Source: Methylacidiphilum sp. (GTDB taxonomy: Bacteria > Verrucomicrobiota > Verrucomicrobiia > CAIQCK01). From it: a stretch of 8,366 bases of DNA. A model generated the notes under the pieces. It had not been told where the DNA came from. It made no database searches and was given only the letters and a program-made list of their open reading frames with translations. The DNA is taken from positions 1-8,366 of the forward strand of contig DYDC01000107.1 of the NCBI GenBank assembly GCA_020718125.1, read 5' to 3'. Of this stretch, positions 1 through 6,664 are shown piece by piece (within the stretch, counting starts at the first letter, position 1; each line of letters begins with the position of its first letter). A program made the translations under genes and the position numbers.

Positions 1-495
1 GATGCGCTCGGCGGTCTCGCCCATGTCCAGCTTCACCACAGGGTCCGTGAGGCCGTCGGCGAGGATCGCGTCCACCAGCGTGCCGTCGCCAAGCTTTTTT
101 CCCCAGCGCAGGTCCATCGCATAATGCGGTGCGCAGCTCATGGACTCGACTCCGCCCGCGAGCACGAGCGACGCCTCGCCCTTCGCAATGCTGTCCGCCG
201 CCAGCGCGACGGCCTTGAGGCCCGACGCGCAAACCATGTTCACGGTGAACGCGGTCGTCGCTTGCGGCAAACCGAGGCGGAGGCCGACCTGCCGCGCGAC
301 ATTCATGCCCGAACCGGCCTGCAACACCTGGCCGAGGATGACGTGGTCAATGGCTGGCTTGAGCGCGGGCGTCACGACGGCCTCGCCGACTTGCAGCGAG
401 AGGTCGGCGGCGGCGAACGATTTCAGTCCGCCACCGATCCGGCCGACCGGCGAACGGCGCGCGTCCACGAGGTAAATGGGCTGGGTGTATTTCAT
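1..495 (-). CDS. Thiolase (acetyl-CoA acetyltransferase family), N-terminal 165 residues, cut by window edge
   Basis: Thiolases condense two acyl-CoA molecules or cleave a 3-ketoacyl-CoA with CoA in the cytoplasm. The visible protein starts MKYTQPIYLVDARRSPVGR, a typical thiolase N-terminus. Residues 84-91 read VNMVCASG, holding the nucleophilic Cys88 at the position usual for biosynthetic thiolases (about 89). Downstream, GGVES and the MGETAE motif near the window edge are also thiolase signatures. The remaining part, with the GHP and CxGGG active-site motifs, lies outside the window, so completeness cannot be judged. The ATG at 495 is one base after the TGA of the upstream CoA-transferase gene (497-499) and has no clear Shine-Dalgarno sequence, so translation probably depends on reinitiation. 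Context with a short-chain dehydrogenase and a CoA-transferase suggests acetoacetyl-CoA or a similar 3-ketoacyl-CoA as substrate. That substrate is an inference. Confidence 0.93.
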   Translation of the reverse strand, partial: MKYTQPIYLVDARRSPVGRIGGGLKSFAAADLSLQVGEAVVTPALKPAIDHVILGQVLQAGSGMNVARQVGLRLGLPQATTAFTVNMVCASGLKAVALAADSIAKGEASLVLAGGVESMSCAPHYAMDLRWGKKLGDGTLVDAILADGLTDPVVKLDMGETAERI

Positions 496-496
496 A

Positions 497-2026
497 TCAG
501 GATGGCTCGAAACAGGCGGTGGGCATGAGGCGGGATTCGACAGACGCAGGCGCGAACTCCATCAGCGGCAGAATCTGTTTTTCCGCCGCGACACCGGGGG
601 CGATCTCGCGCAACACGAGGCCGGCGGGCGTGAGCGCAAACACCGCGCGCTCGGTGATGAACAGCACCTCCTGTCCGCGCGCGAGCGCCGATGGGCCGTG
701 GAAGCAGACCTGTTGCACGCGCTTCACAAACTTCGCGTGCCGGCCTTCGCGCACGATGCGCAGCGAGCCGCGGTCCACCGCCACTTCGAGGTCGCCCGCG
801 CGGAACGTGCAGCAAAAGACCACGCGTTTGGCGCTCTGAGCGATGTTCACGAAGCCGCCGATTCCCGCGAACCGGCCCGCGAACGTGCTCACGTTCACGC
901 TGCCTTCCGCGTCCACCTCCACCGCGCCGAGCACGGCGGTGTCGAGGCCGCCGCCGTCATAGAAATCAAACTGCGACGGCTGATCCACAATGGCCTCCGG
1001 ATAATGGCTGCAACCGAAGCTCAACCCCGATGCAGGCACGCCGCCCGTCGGCCCGCTCTCCAGTGTGAGCGTGAACTCACCGAGTCGGCCCGTCTCCGCC
1101 GCGACCGCGGCGACGGCTTCGGGCAGGCCGATGCCCAGGTTGACGATGTCGCCCCTGCGGATTTCCATGAGCGCACGCCGGCCGATGATCTTGCGCTCTG
1201 AAAACGGCAGCGGCGCGAGCGTGCCGCGCCCATCGGCGGCGGTGACGAAGGCTTCATTGAATTGTTCGCCGAACGTCTGCGGATGCTGCGCCGGTTCCGC
1301 GACGACGATGTAGTCCACCAGCACGCCGGGCACGCGCACGGATTTCGGGTCGGCGATGCGTTCGACGACCCGCTCGACCTGCGCGATGACGATGCCGCCG
1401 TGGTTTTTGGCGGCCTGCGCGATGGGGAGCACTTCGCCGATCAGGCCTTCGCGCTCCATGCTGAGGTTGCCGCGGCGGTCGGCGCTCGTGGCACGGATGA
1501 GGCCGACGTGAACGGGAAAGGCGCGGTAGCGCAGCCACGTCTCGCCGTCGAGCGTGAGGCGTTCCACCAGCGGCTCGGTGGTGCGCGCGTTCAGGCGCCC
1601 GCCGTCGTTCTGCGGGTCCACAAACGTATTCATGCCGATCTTCGTGATGACGCCGGGACGCTTTGCCGCAATCTCGCGCAGCAGCACGCAGAGAACGCCT
1701 TGGGGAAAGTTGTAGGCCTCGATCTGGTTTTCGAGCGCGAGTTTTCCGAGTTTCGGCGCCAGGTTCCAATGTCCACCCACGACACGCTTCACCAGCCCGA
1801 CGTGCGCGAGGTGGTTCAGCCCGCGTTCGCCCCGGTCGCCCTGGCCGGCGGCGTAGAGCAGCGTGAGGTCGCGCGGCGAGCCGTCCGTGAGGAACCGTTG
1901 CTCCAGCGCGGCGGTCAGTGCTTCCGGATGCCCCGCGCCAACGAAGCCGCCGACGGCCACGGTCGCGCCATTGGGGATCGCCGCGACCGCTTCAGCGGCG
2001 GAGGTGATGCGCGCCGCGCCTCTCAT
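497..2026 (-). CDS. Fused alpha-beta acyl-CoA:carboxylate CoA-transferase (propionate/acetoacetate type)
   Basis: Moves CoA from an acyl-CoA to a free short-chain acid through a glutamyl-CoA intermediate. At 509 residues it holds both halves that are separate subunits in AtoD/AtoA-type enzymes. The N-terminal half has the glycine-rich VAVGGFVGAGHPEAL stretch (residues 23-37). The C-terminal half has IVNLGIGLPEAVA (294-306) and the catalytic LESGPTGGVP motif. Its Glu323 sits where Glu324 does in Clostridium propionicum propionate CoA-transferase and Glu333 in E. coli YdiF. The start ATG overlaps the dehydrogenase stop as ATGA (2023-2026), with a strong GGAGG at 2036-2040. The family is clear but the substrate is not. 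Acetoacetate, 3-hydroxybutyrate, propionate and acetate are all plausible, and the dehydrogenase and thiolase neighbours favour C4 acids. Confidence 0.93.
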   Translation of the reverse strand: MRGAARITSAAEAVAAIPNGATVAVGGFVGAGHPEALTAALEQRFLTDGSPRDLTLLYAAGQGDRGERGLNHLAHVGLVKRVVGGHWNLAPKLGKLALENQIEAYNFPQGVLCVLLREIAAKRPGVITKIGMNTFVDPQNDGGRLNARTTEPLVERLTLDGETWLRYRAFPVHVGLIRATSADRRGNLSMEREGLIGEVLPIAQAAKNHGGIVIAQVERVVERIADPKSVRVPGVLVDYIVVAEPAQHPQTFGEQFNEAFVTAADGRGTLAPLPFSERKIIGRRALMEIRRGDIVNLGIGLPEAVAAVAAETGRLGEFTLTLESGPTGGVPASGLSFGCSHYPEAIVDQPSQFDFYDGGGLDTAVLGAVEVDAEGSVNVSTFAGRFAGIGGFVNIAQSAKRVVFCCTFRAGDLEVAVDRGSLRIVREGRHAKFVKRVQQVCFHGPSALARGQEVLFITERAVFALTPAGLVLREIAPGVAAEKQILPLMEFAPASVESRLMPTACFEPS

Positions 2027-2784
2027 CCGCGCCAGCCTCCGTTGACTTCGATCGTCTGGCCCGTCACATAGCTCGCGAGCGGGGAACAGAGGAAGAGCGC
2101 GACGTTCGCCACTTCGTCGGTCGCGCCGAAGCGGGCGAGCGGGATGTTCTTCATCATCTCGGCGCGGATGTTCTCAGGAATCGTCGCGGCCATGGCGGTT
2201 TCGATGACGCCGGGGGCGATGACGTTGGCGCGGATGCGGCGGCGGGCGGCCTCGCGGCTGACGACGCGCATCATCGCCTGCACGCCGGCCTTGGCGGCGG
2301 CGTAATTGGCCTGGCCGTAGAAGCCTTGGATCGCCGCGATGCTGCCGAGGCTCACGATGGCGCCGCCGTCGCGCATGATTTCGAGGCCGAACTTGCAGCA
2401 GTGGAAGACGCCGGAGAGGTTCACATCGAGGACGGACTTCCATTCGTCGAGCGACATCTTGGCGATGGTGCGGTCGCGGATGATGGCGGCGTTGTTGATG
2501 AGGAAATCAATCCCGCCAAGGCGTTGCTGAATCTCCTGCATCATGCGCTGCACGGCGTCGGCCTGCGAAACATCCGCGGCCGCGACGACGGCGCTCGCAG
2601 GGCGGCTGGCGTTCAACCCGGCGGCAACCATGTCCGCGTCCGCGCGTGTCGTGCCGATGTCGGGATGGTTCAACACCACCGTCGCCCCCGCCTGGTGAAA
2701 CGTCCGCGCCATCTGCGCGCCGATGCCCTGCGACGCGCCGGTGATGAGCGCGACCTTGCCGGAGAGATCAATTGTCAGGCTCAT
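2023..2784 (-). CDS. Short-chain dehydrogenase/reductase (FabG/PhaB-like 3-hydroxyacyl dehydrogenase)
   Basis: A 253-residue classical SDR, the usual family length. Visible motifs are the TGASQGIG nucleotide-binding loop (15-22), NNAA (97-100, a variant of NNAG), catalytic Asn122, Ser148, Tyr161 and Lys165 (YAAAK), and the C-terminal VNGGW. The catalytic tetrad is therefore complete. Best matches by eye are 3-oxoacyl-[ACP]/acetoacetyl-CoA reductases of the FabG and PhaB type or a 3-hydroxybutyrate dehydrogenase. Sequence alone does not separate these or settle the cofactor. It is the first gene of a three-gene transcription unit with the CoA-transferase and thiolase, so oxidation or reduction at the 3-position of a short acyl-CoA or acid is the likely job. 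The start at 2784 is the first good methionine before the SDR fold and lies about 19 bases after the predicted transcript start. Only a weak GAG lies upstream of it. Confidence 0.92.
   Translation of the reverse strand: MSLTIDLSGKVALITGASQGIGAQMARTFHQAGATVVLNHPDIGTTRADADMVAAGLNASRPASAVVAAADVSQADAVQRMMQEIQQRLGGIDFLINNAAIIRDRTIAKMSLDEWKSVLDVNLSGVFHCCKFGLEIMRDGGAIVSLGSIAAIQGFYGQANYAAAKAGVQAMMRVVSREAARRRIRANVIAPGVIETAMAATIPENIRAEMMKNIPLARFGATDEVANVALFLCSPLASYVTGQTIEVNGGWRG
2036..2040 (-). promoter_or_regulatory. Ribosome binding site of the CoA-transferase, inside the dehydrogenase gene
   Basis: GGAGG on the minus strand ends 9 bases before the CoA-transferase ATG at 2026. The same bases encode part of the conserved VNGGW ending of the upstream dehydrogenase (the Gly-Gly codons), so one stretch serves both genes. 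It supports the ATGA-overlap start. Confidence 0.75.
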
Positions 2785-2809
2785 GGAAAGTCGTCTCGGC
2801 TACGCGGCG

Positions 2810-2837
2810 ATTGTAGAAGACGGCGCGCTGTTGGCAA
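2810..2837 (-). promoter_or_regulatory. Sigma70-like promoter for the dehydrogenase-CoA-transferase-thiolase unit
   Basis: On the minus strand, TTGCCA (2837-2832) and TACAAT (2815-2810) are each one mismatch from consensus, separated by 16 bases. The transcript would start near 2803, about 19 bases before the ATG at 2784. It lies in the 68-base gap after hisB, so this unit can be expressed independently of the his genes. Read-through from hisB is not excluded. Confidence 0.55.
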
Positions 2838-2850
2838 GCCGCGCAACAGC
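2827..2850 (-). terminator. Weak hairpin after hisB, possible terminator
   Basis: GCTGTTG (2827-2833) and CAACAGC (2844-2850) form a perfect 7-bp stem with a 10-base loop, 2 bases after the hisB stop. No U-tract follows, so it is not a classical intrinsic terminator. One arm touches the -35 box of the next promoter. It may end or stabilise the hisB transcript, but its role is uncertain. Confidence 0.3.
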
Positions 2851-2852
2851 CG

Positions 2853-3473
2853 TCAGCGCGTCAGCGTGCCCTTCGTGCTCGGCACGCCCGTGACGCGCGG
2901 GTCGCGCTGGCAGGCGAGATCGAGGGCCTTGGCCAGCGCCTTGAACACGCCCTCGATCATGTGGTGCGCATCGCGGCCGGCCTGGATGACGATGTGGAGG
3001 TTCGCCGCCGCACTGGTGGCAAACGCGCGGAGGAATTCCTCGACGAGCTGCGGCGTGAACCGCTCGCCCGCGGTGCGGCCGATGACCGCGCCGCCGACCT
3101 TCGTCAACCGCGCGCCTTCATAGACCAGCACGGGCCGGCCGCCGAAATCGAGCGTGGCCTCGACGCGCGCCTCGTCCATCGGCACGCGCGACCAGCCGTA
3201 GCGTTTGATGCCGCGTTTGTCACCAAGCGCCCGGGCGAACGCTTGGCCCAGCGCGATGCCGCAGTCCTCCACCGTGTGGTGGAAATCAATCTCGATGTCG
3301 CCCTTGCAGCGGAGTTTCAGGTCACAGAGCGAGTGCTTGGCCAGCAGTGTCAACATGTGGTCGAAGAACGGGATGCCCGTCTTCACGTCGCCCTTGCCGC
3401 GGCCGTCCACGGCGAGCGTCAGGTCAATCTTCGTCTCCGCCGTGTGGCGCTTGATCTTCGCGATGCGTTTCAT
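2853..3473 (-). CDS. hisB: Imidazoleglycerol-phosphate dehydratase
   Basis: Dehydrates imidazole glycerol phosphate to imidazole acetol phosphate in histidine biosynthesis, using Mn2+. The 206-residue protein is monofunctional, with no histidinol-phosphatase domain. Conserved metal and substrate motifs are all visible: GIPFFDHML (33-41), the first histidine cluster DFHHTVEDCGI (63-73), the second cluster DAHHMIEG (168-175), and the RHTAETKI opening typical of the family. I place the start at ATG 3473 because GGAG (3480-3483) sits 6 bases upstream. An in-frame ATG at 3485 would add four residues (MESS) but has no ribosome binding site. It is third after hisD and hisC and is separated from hisC by an inverted pair of palindromic repeats. 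It supplies the substrate that HisC transaminates. Confidence 0.96.
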   Translation of the reverse strand: MKRIAKIKRHTAETKIDLTLAVDGRGKGDVKTGIPFFDHMLTLLAKHSLCDLKLRCKGDIEIDFHHTVEDCGIALGQAFARALGDKRGIKRYGWSRVPMDEARVEATLDFGGRPVLVYEGARLTKVGGAVIGRTAGERFTPQLVEEFLRAFATSAAANLHIVIQAGRDAHHMIEGVFKALAKALDLACQRDPRVTGVPSTKGTLTR

Positions 3474-3479
3474 TGAAGA

Positions 3480-3483
3480 CTCC
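3480..3483 (-). promoter_or_regulatory. Ribosome binding site deciding the hisB start
   Basis: GGAG on the minus strand, 6 bases before the ATG at 3473. It falls between the two candidate starts and so favours 3473 over 3485. Confidence 0.6.
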
Positions 3484-3495
3484 ATTGAGATGTCA

Positions 3496-3518
3496 GTGGC
3501 ATGGGCTTCCAGCCCATG
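3496..3518 (+). repeat. REP-like palindrome, family A, copy 1
   Basis: CATGGGCT (3500-3507) and AGCCCATG (3511-3518) form a perfect 8-bp stem with a 3-base loop, preceded by GTGG. It lies between hisC and hisB and is the inverted partner of the copy at 3545-3567, 26 bases away. Between the two copies the only differences are at 3502 and 3516, and these pair with each other in the stem. The architecture is that of REP elements mobilised by Y1-type REP transposases, though no such transposase is in the window. Confidence 0.75.
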
Positions 3519-3543
3519 TGTTCGTTATCAGCAGTGCACAGAT

Positions 3544-4611
<1,068 letters not shown>

Positions 4612-4616
4612 CGCGG

Positions 4617-4621
4617 CCCCT
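4617..4621 (-). promoter_or_regulatory. Ribosome binding site of hisC, next to a hairpin
   Basis: AGGGG on the minus strand, 5 bases before the hisC ATG. The stem of a family B repeat (4626-4644) begins 4 bases upstream of it, so folding of the transcript could influence ribosome access. Confidence 0.5.
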
Positions 4622-4625
4622 GGGG

Positions 4626-4644
4626 CGGCGGTCTATGACCGCCG
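4626..4644 (+). repeat. REP-like palindrome, family B, copy 1
   Basis: CGGCGGTC (4626-4633) and GACCGCCG (4637-4644) form a perfect 8-bp stem around a TAT loop. It is in inverted orientation to the identical core at 4666-4684. The sequence family differs from the repeats after hisC but has the same 8-3-8 layout. Confidence 0.75.
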
Positions 4645-4665
4645 AGTGGATAATGACTGGACAGC

Positions 4666-4684
4666 CGGCGGTCATAGACCGCCG
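4666..4684 (-). repeat. REP-like palindrome, family B, copy 2
   Basis: On the minus strand the core is again CGGCGGTC-TAT-GACCGCCG, flanked by CTGTAG on the 5' side. It lies 21 bases from copy 1, and the pair fills most of the 109-base gap between hisD and hisC. I recall TGTAGCGGCGGTC-type repeats as common in verrucomicrobial genomes, but this was not checked. Confidence 0.75.
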
Positions 4685-4720
4685 CTACAGTGATGCATTG
4701 CCGGTAGAGAATGACGGTTC

Positions 4721-6013
4721 TCATCGCTCGAAGCGGATGGTGGCCGACCTGCCGTGGGCGTCGAGGCCCTCGGCTTTGGCGAACTCGCCGATGGCGGCAA
4801 CCGATTTGCGCAACGCGGCGGCGTTGTATTCGACGACGCTGGTGCGGCGCTGGAACTGGTCCACGGTCAGGCCGGGGAAAATGCGGCCCGCGCCGCCGGT
4901 CGGCAGCTCATGGCTTGGCCCGGCGACGAAATCGCCCGCGACGGTCGGACTCCAGCGGCCGATGAAGATCGCGCCGGCGGTCGTCAGCTTCGGCAGCAGC
5001 TTGCGCGCGCCCTTGCAGTGCAGTTCGAGGTGCTCGGGCGCGATGCGGTTGGCGATCTCGGCGGCCTGCGCGAGCGAGCGGGCGACGATGACGGCGGCGG
5101 TGTTCGCCAGGACTTTGCGGCAAAGGTCGCTGCGCGAGAGCGAGGCGAGTTGCTTTTCGATCTCGGCACGGACAGCGGCTTCGACTTTCTCCGACGTGGT
5201 GACGAGGAATACGCGTTCATGGCCGCTGCCGTGTTCGGCCTGCGCGAGCATGTCGGCAGCGATGAGCGGCGCCTCGGCGGAATCGTCGGCGATGACGAGC
5301 AGTTCGCTGGGGCCGGGCAGGAGGTCCACGCCGACGTGGCCGAAAAGCAGACGTTTGGCGGCGACGACGTAGGCGTTGCCGGGGCCGAAGACTTTCGCGA
5401 CGCGGCGGATGGTCGGCGTGCCGAACGCCATCGCGGCGACGGCCTGCGAGCCGCCGAGCTTGTAGATCTCGGTCGCGCCGGAGAGTTTCAGGCCGAAGAG
5501 GAGGGCGGGATTGACCTTGCCGTCGCGGGCGGGCGTGCAGACGACGCGCTCGGGGCAGCCTGCGACGCGGGCCAGCGCGACGGTCATGAGGCTGCTGGAG
5601 ACCAGCGGCGCGGTGCCGCCGGGGACGTAGATGCCGACGCGCTGGAGCGGGTCGTATTTCTCGCCGACGGTGGCGCCCTGCGGGTTGCGGGCGCTCCAGC
5701 CGCTACGGAGGCCGCGGCGGTTGAAGAACTCGATGTTGCGCAGGGCGAACTTCGCGGCGCGTTTGAACTCGGCGCTGACGGCGTTGCCGGCGTCGCGCAG
5801 TTCGGCGTCGGTGACGCGGAACGCAGTGGCGTTGGCGGCCTGCCAGCCGTCGAAACGGGCGGTGGTCGCGATGAGCGCGTCGTCGCCGCGGGCGCGGACG
5901 GCTTCGATGATGTCGCGGGTGCGGGCCTCGATGGCCGGGTCGAAGAGGCTGGTTTCCTCCAGCGCGGCGAGATGGGCCTCGAAGCCTGGAGAGCGGTAGT
6001 CCAATCGTTTCAT
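4721..6013 (-). CDS. hisD: Histidinol dehydrogenase
   Basis: Catalyses the last two steps of histidine biosynthesis, the NAD-dependent four-electron oxidation of histidinol through histidinal to histidine, with a zinc ion. The 430-residue protein is full length. Key residues fall within one position of the E. coli enzyme: zinc ligands Gln258, His261, Asp361 and His420, and the catalytic pair Glu327-His328 in APEHLEL. Also visible are VGIYVPGGTAPLVSS (126-140), KVFGPGNAYV (207-216), GPSELLV (234-240) and GPSHELPTGG (365-374). I start at ATG 6013 because MKRLDY aligns with known N-termini. The much longer in-frame open stretch upstream lacks family similarity. The ATG overlaps the TGA of the preceding secreted-protein gene as ATGA, without a clear Shine-Dalgarno, which suggests translational coupling. 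hisC follows after a 109-base repeat-bearing gap. Confidence 0.96.
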   Translation of the reverse strand: MKRLDYRSPGFEAHLAALEETSLFDPAIEARTRDIIEAVRARGDDALIATTARFDGWQAANATAFRVTDAELRDAGNAVSAEFKRAAKFALRNIEFFNRRGLRSGWSARNPQGATVGEKYDPLQRVGIYVPGGTAPLVSSSLMTVALARVAGCPERVVCTPARDGKVNPALLFGLKLSGATEIYKLGGSQAVAAMAFGTPTIRRVAKVFGPGNAYVVAAKRLLFGHVGVDLLPGPSELLVIADDSAEAPLIAADMLAQAEHGSGHERVFLVTTSEKVEAAVRAEIEKQLASLSRSDLCRKVLANTAAVIVARSLAQAAEIANRIAPEHLELHCKGARKLLPKLTTAGAIFIGRWSPTVAGDFVAGPSHELPTGGAGRIFPGLTVDQFQRRTSVVEYNAAALRKSVAAIGEFAKAEGLDAHGRSATIRFER

Positions 6014-6579
6014 GTTTTTTTCTGGGGACGGAAGACGGCATCGGAGACGCCGTGGTTGATGCGGACATCGGTGAAGGAGAACTCGATCTCCTCGAAACCG
6101 TGGCGGACGAGCATTTTCGTCGCGATGACCGCGCCTTCGATGCTGCGAAACCGTCCGAACAACGTCTCGCCCGAGCTGGTGACACTCTTGACGATGAGGT
6201 CGCTTTGCTTGTCGAAGAAGAGGCGGCGGGCGGGCTGGCCGTAGCCCGTGATTTCGACCTCCGCGCAATCCCGGTGTTCTTCGATGTCGCCGATGCCAAG
6301 CTCGGTGCGCGTCTTGTCTGGGTGCTTGAAGATCATGGCGAACTGGCCGCGGCACTCGGCGCGCGCCTCTTGGCCGGGCTGGGGGCGGCGCATGATGATC
6401 TCACCGGAGCCGGTAATATCGCGCAAGGTGGCAAGCCGTTTATAGCCGCCAGTGGCCAGGATGGATCGCGGGATAATCATGTCCGCGGCCTGCCGTGCGA
6501 GCCTGGCTTCCAACTCCTCGCCGGAAACCATGCCCGCCAACAACGGCAGCGCGGCAGCAATGACAACACGAAATCTCAC
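6010..6579 (-). CDS. Small secreted protein, resembling LolA-like outer-membrane lipoprotein-sorting proteins; function unknown
   Basis: The predicted product is 189 residues. Starting at GTG 6579 gives a clean signal peptide: RFR, then a hydrophobic run about residues 5-18, then VSG before EEL as a likely cleavage site near residue 20. An ATG at 6672 is in frame but would bury that signal 31 residues inside and overlap the divergent gene's start, so I reject it. The mature part shows ATGGYKRL (42-49), GQFAMIFKHPDKTRTEL (78-94), a later RRLFFDKQSDLIVKSV stretch and an ending with VRINHGVSDAVFRP. This order of motifs resembles LolA-fold proteins whose beta-strands read 'P-x-K-x-R' then 'F-D-x-x-(T/D)-L-x'. 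The middle is shorter than I would expect. Cys76 and Cys105 could form a disulfide. It heads the hisD-hisC-hisB unit with a 4-base overlap. The fold is a tentative call and the role is unknown. Confidence 0.6.
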   Translation of the reverse strand: MRFRVVIAAALPLLAGMVSGEELEARLARQAADMIIPRSILATGGYKRLATLRDITGSGEIIMRRPQPGQEARAECRGQFAMIFKHPDKTRTELGIGDIEEHRDCAEVEITGYGQPARRLFFDKQSDLIVKSVTSSGETLFGRFRSIEGAVIATKMLVRHGFEEIEFSFTDVRINHGVSDAVFRPQKKT

Positions 6580-6587
6580 GGGATGCG

Positions 6588-6614
6588 GTTGTAGCAGGCG
6601 TGTCGCGGCGGCAA
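6588..6614 (-). promoter_or_regulatory. Possible promoter for the secreted protein-his operon
   Basis: On the minus strand TTGCCG (6614-6609) and TACAAC (6593-6588), each 4 of 6 to consensus, are separated by 15 bases. The transcript would start near 6581, almost at the GTG start. The match is weak. It is the best candidate I see in the short divergent gap. Confidence 0.25.
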
Positions 6615-6628
6615 AAGCCTTTTGTGGT

Positions 6629-6656
6629 TTGACAGGCTGGGAAGGGCCGCTAGACT
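6629..6656 (+). promoter_or_regulatory. Sigma70-like promoter of the UDP-sugar dehydrogenase
   Basis: A perfect TTGACA (6629-6634) and TAGACT (6651-6656, 4 of 6) are spaced 16 bases apart. The expected transcript start near 6663 is only about 2 bases before the ATG at 6665, so the mRNA would be nearly leaderless if that start is used. The second ATG at 6680 would have a 17-base leader. Confidence 0.6.
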
Positions 6657-6664
6657 GCGCGGTC

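Noticed and set aside
4612..4720. Riboswitch, T-box or his-leader attenuator before hisC
   Set aside because: There is no run of histidine codons and no T-box motif. The structure is fully explained by the inverted palindrome pair.
4754..6244. 496-codon plus-strand open frame opposite hisD
   Set aside because: The minus strand carries hisD with all catalytic residues in place. The antisense frame has low-complexity composition and no motif, and is a product of high GC and codon-position bias.
6014..6355. N-terminal extension of hisD in the same open frame (start near 6355)
   Set aside because: The extra 114 residues are unlike HisD, overlap the secreted-protein gene almost completely, and the ATG at 6013 gives the standard family N-terminus.
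6452..6664. N-terminal extension of the UDP-sugar dehydrogenase upstream of 6665
   Set aside because: The added residues precede the NAD-binding GLGYVG fold by far more than usual and overlap the secreted-protein gene and the promoter.
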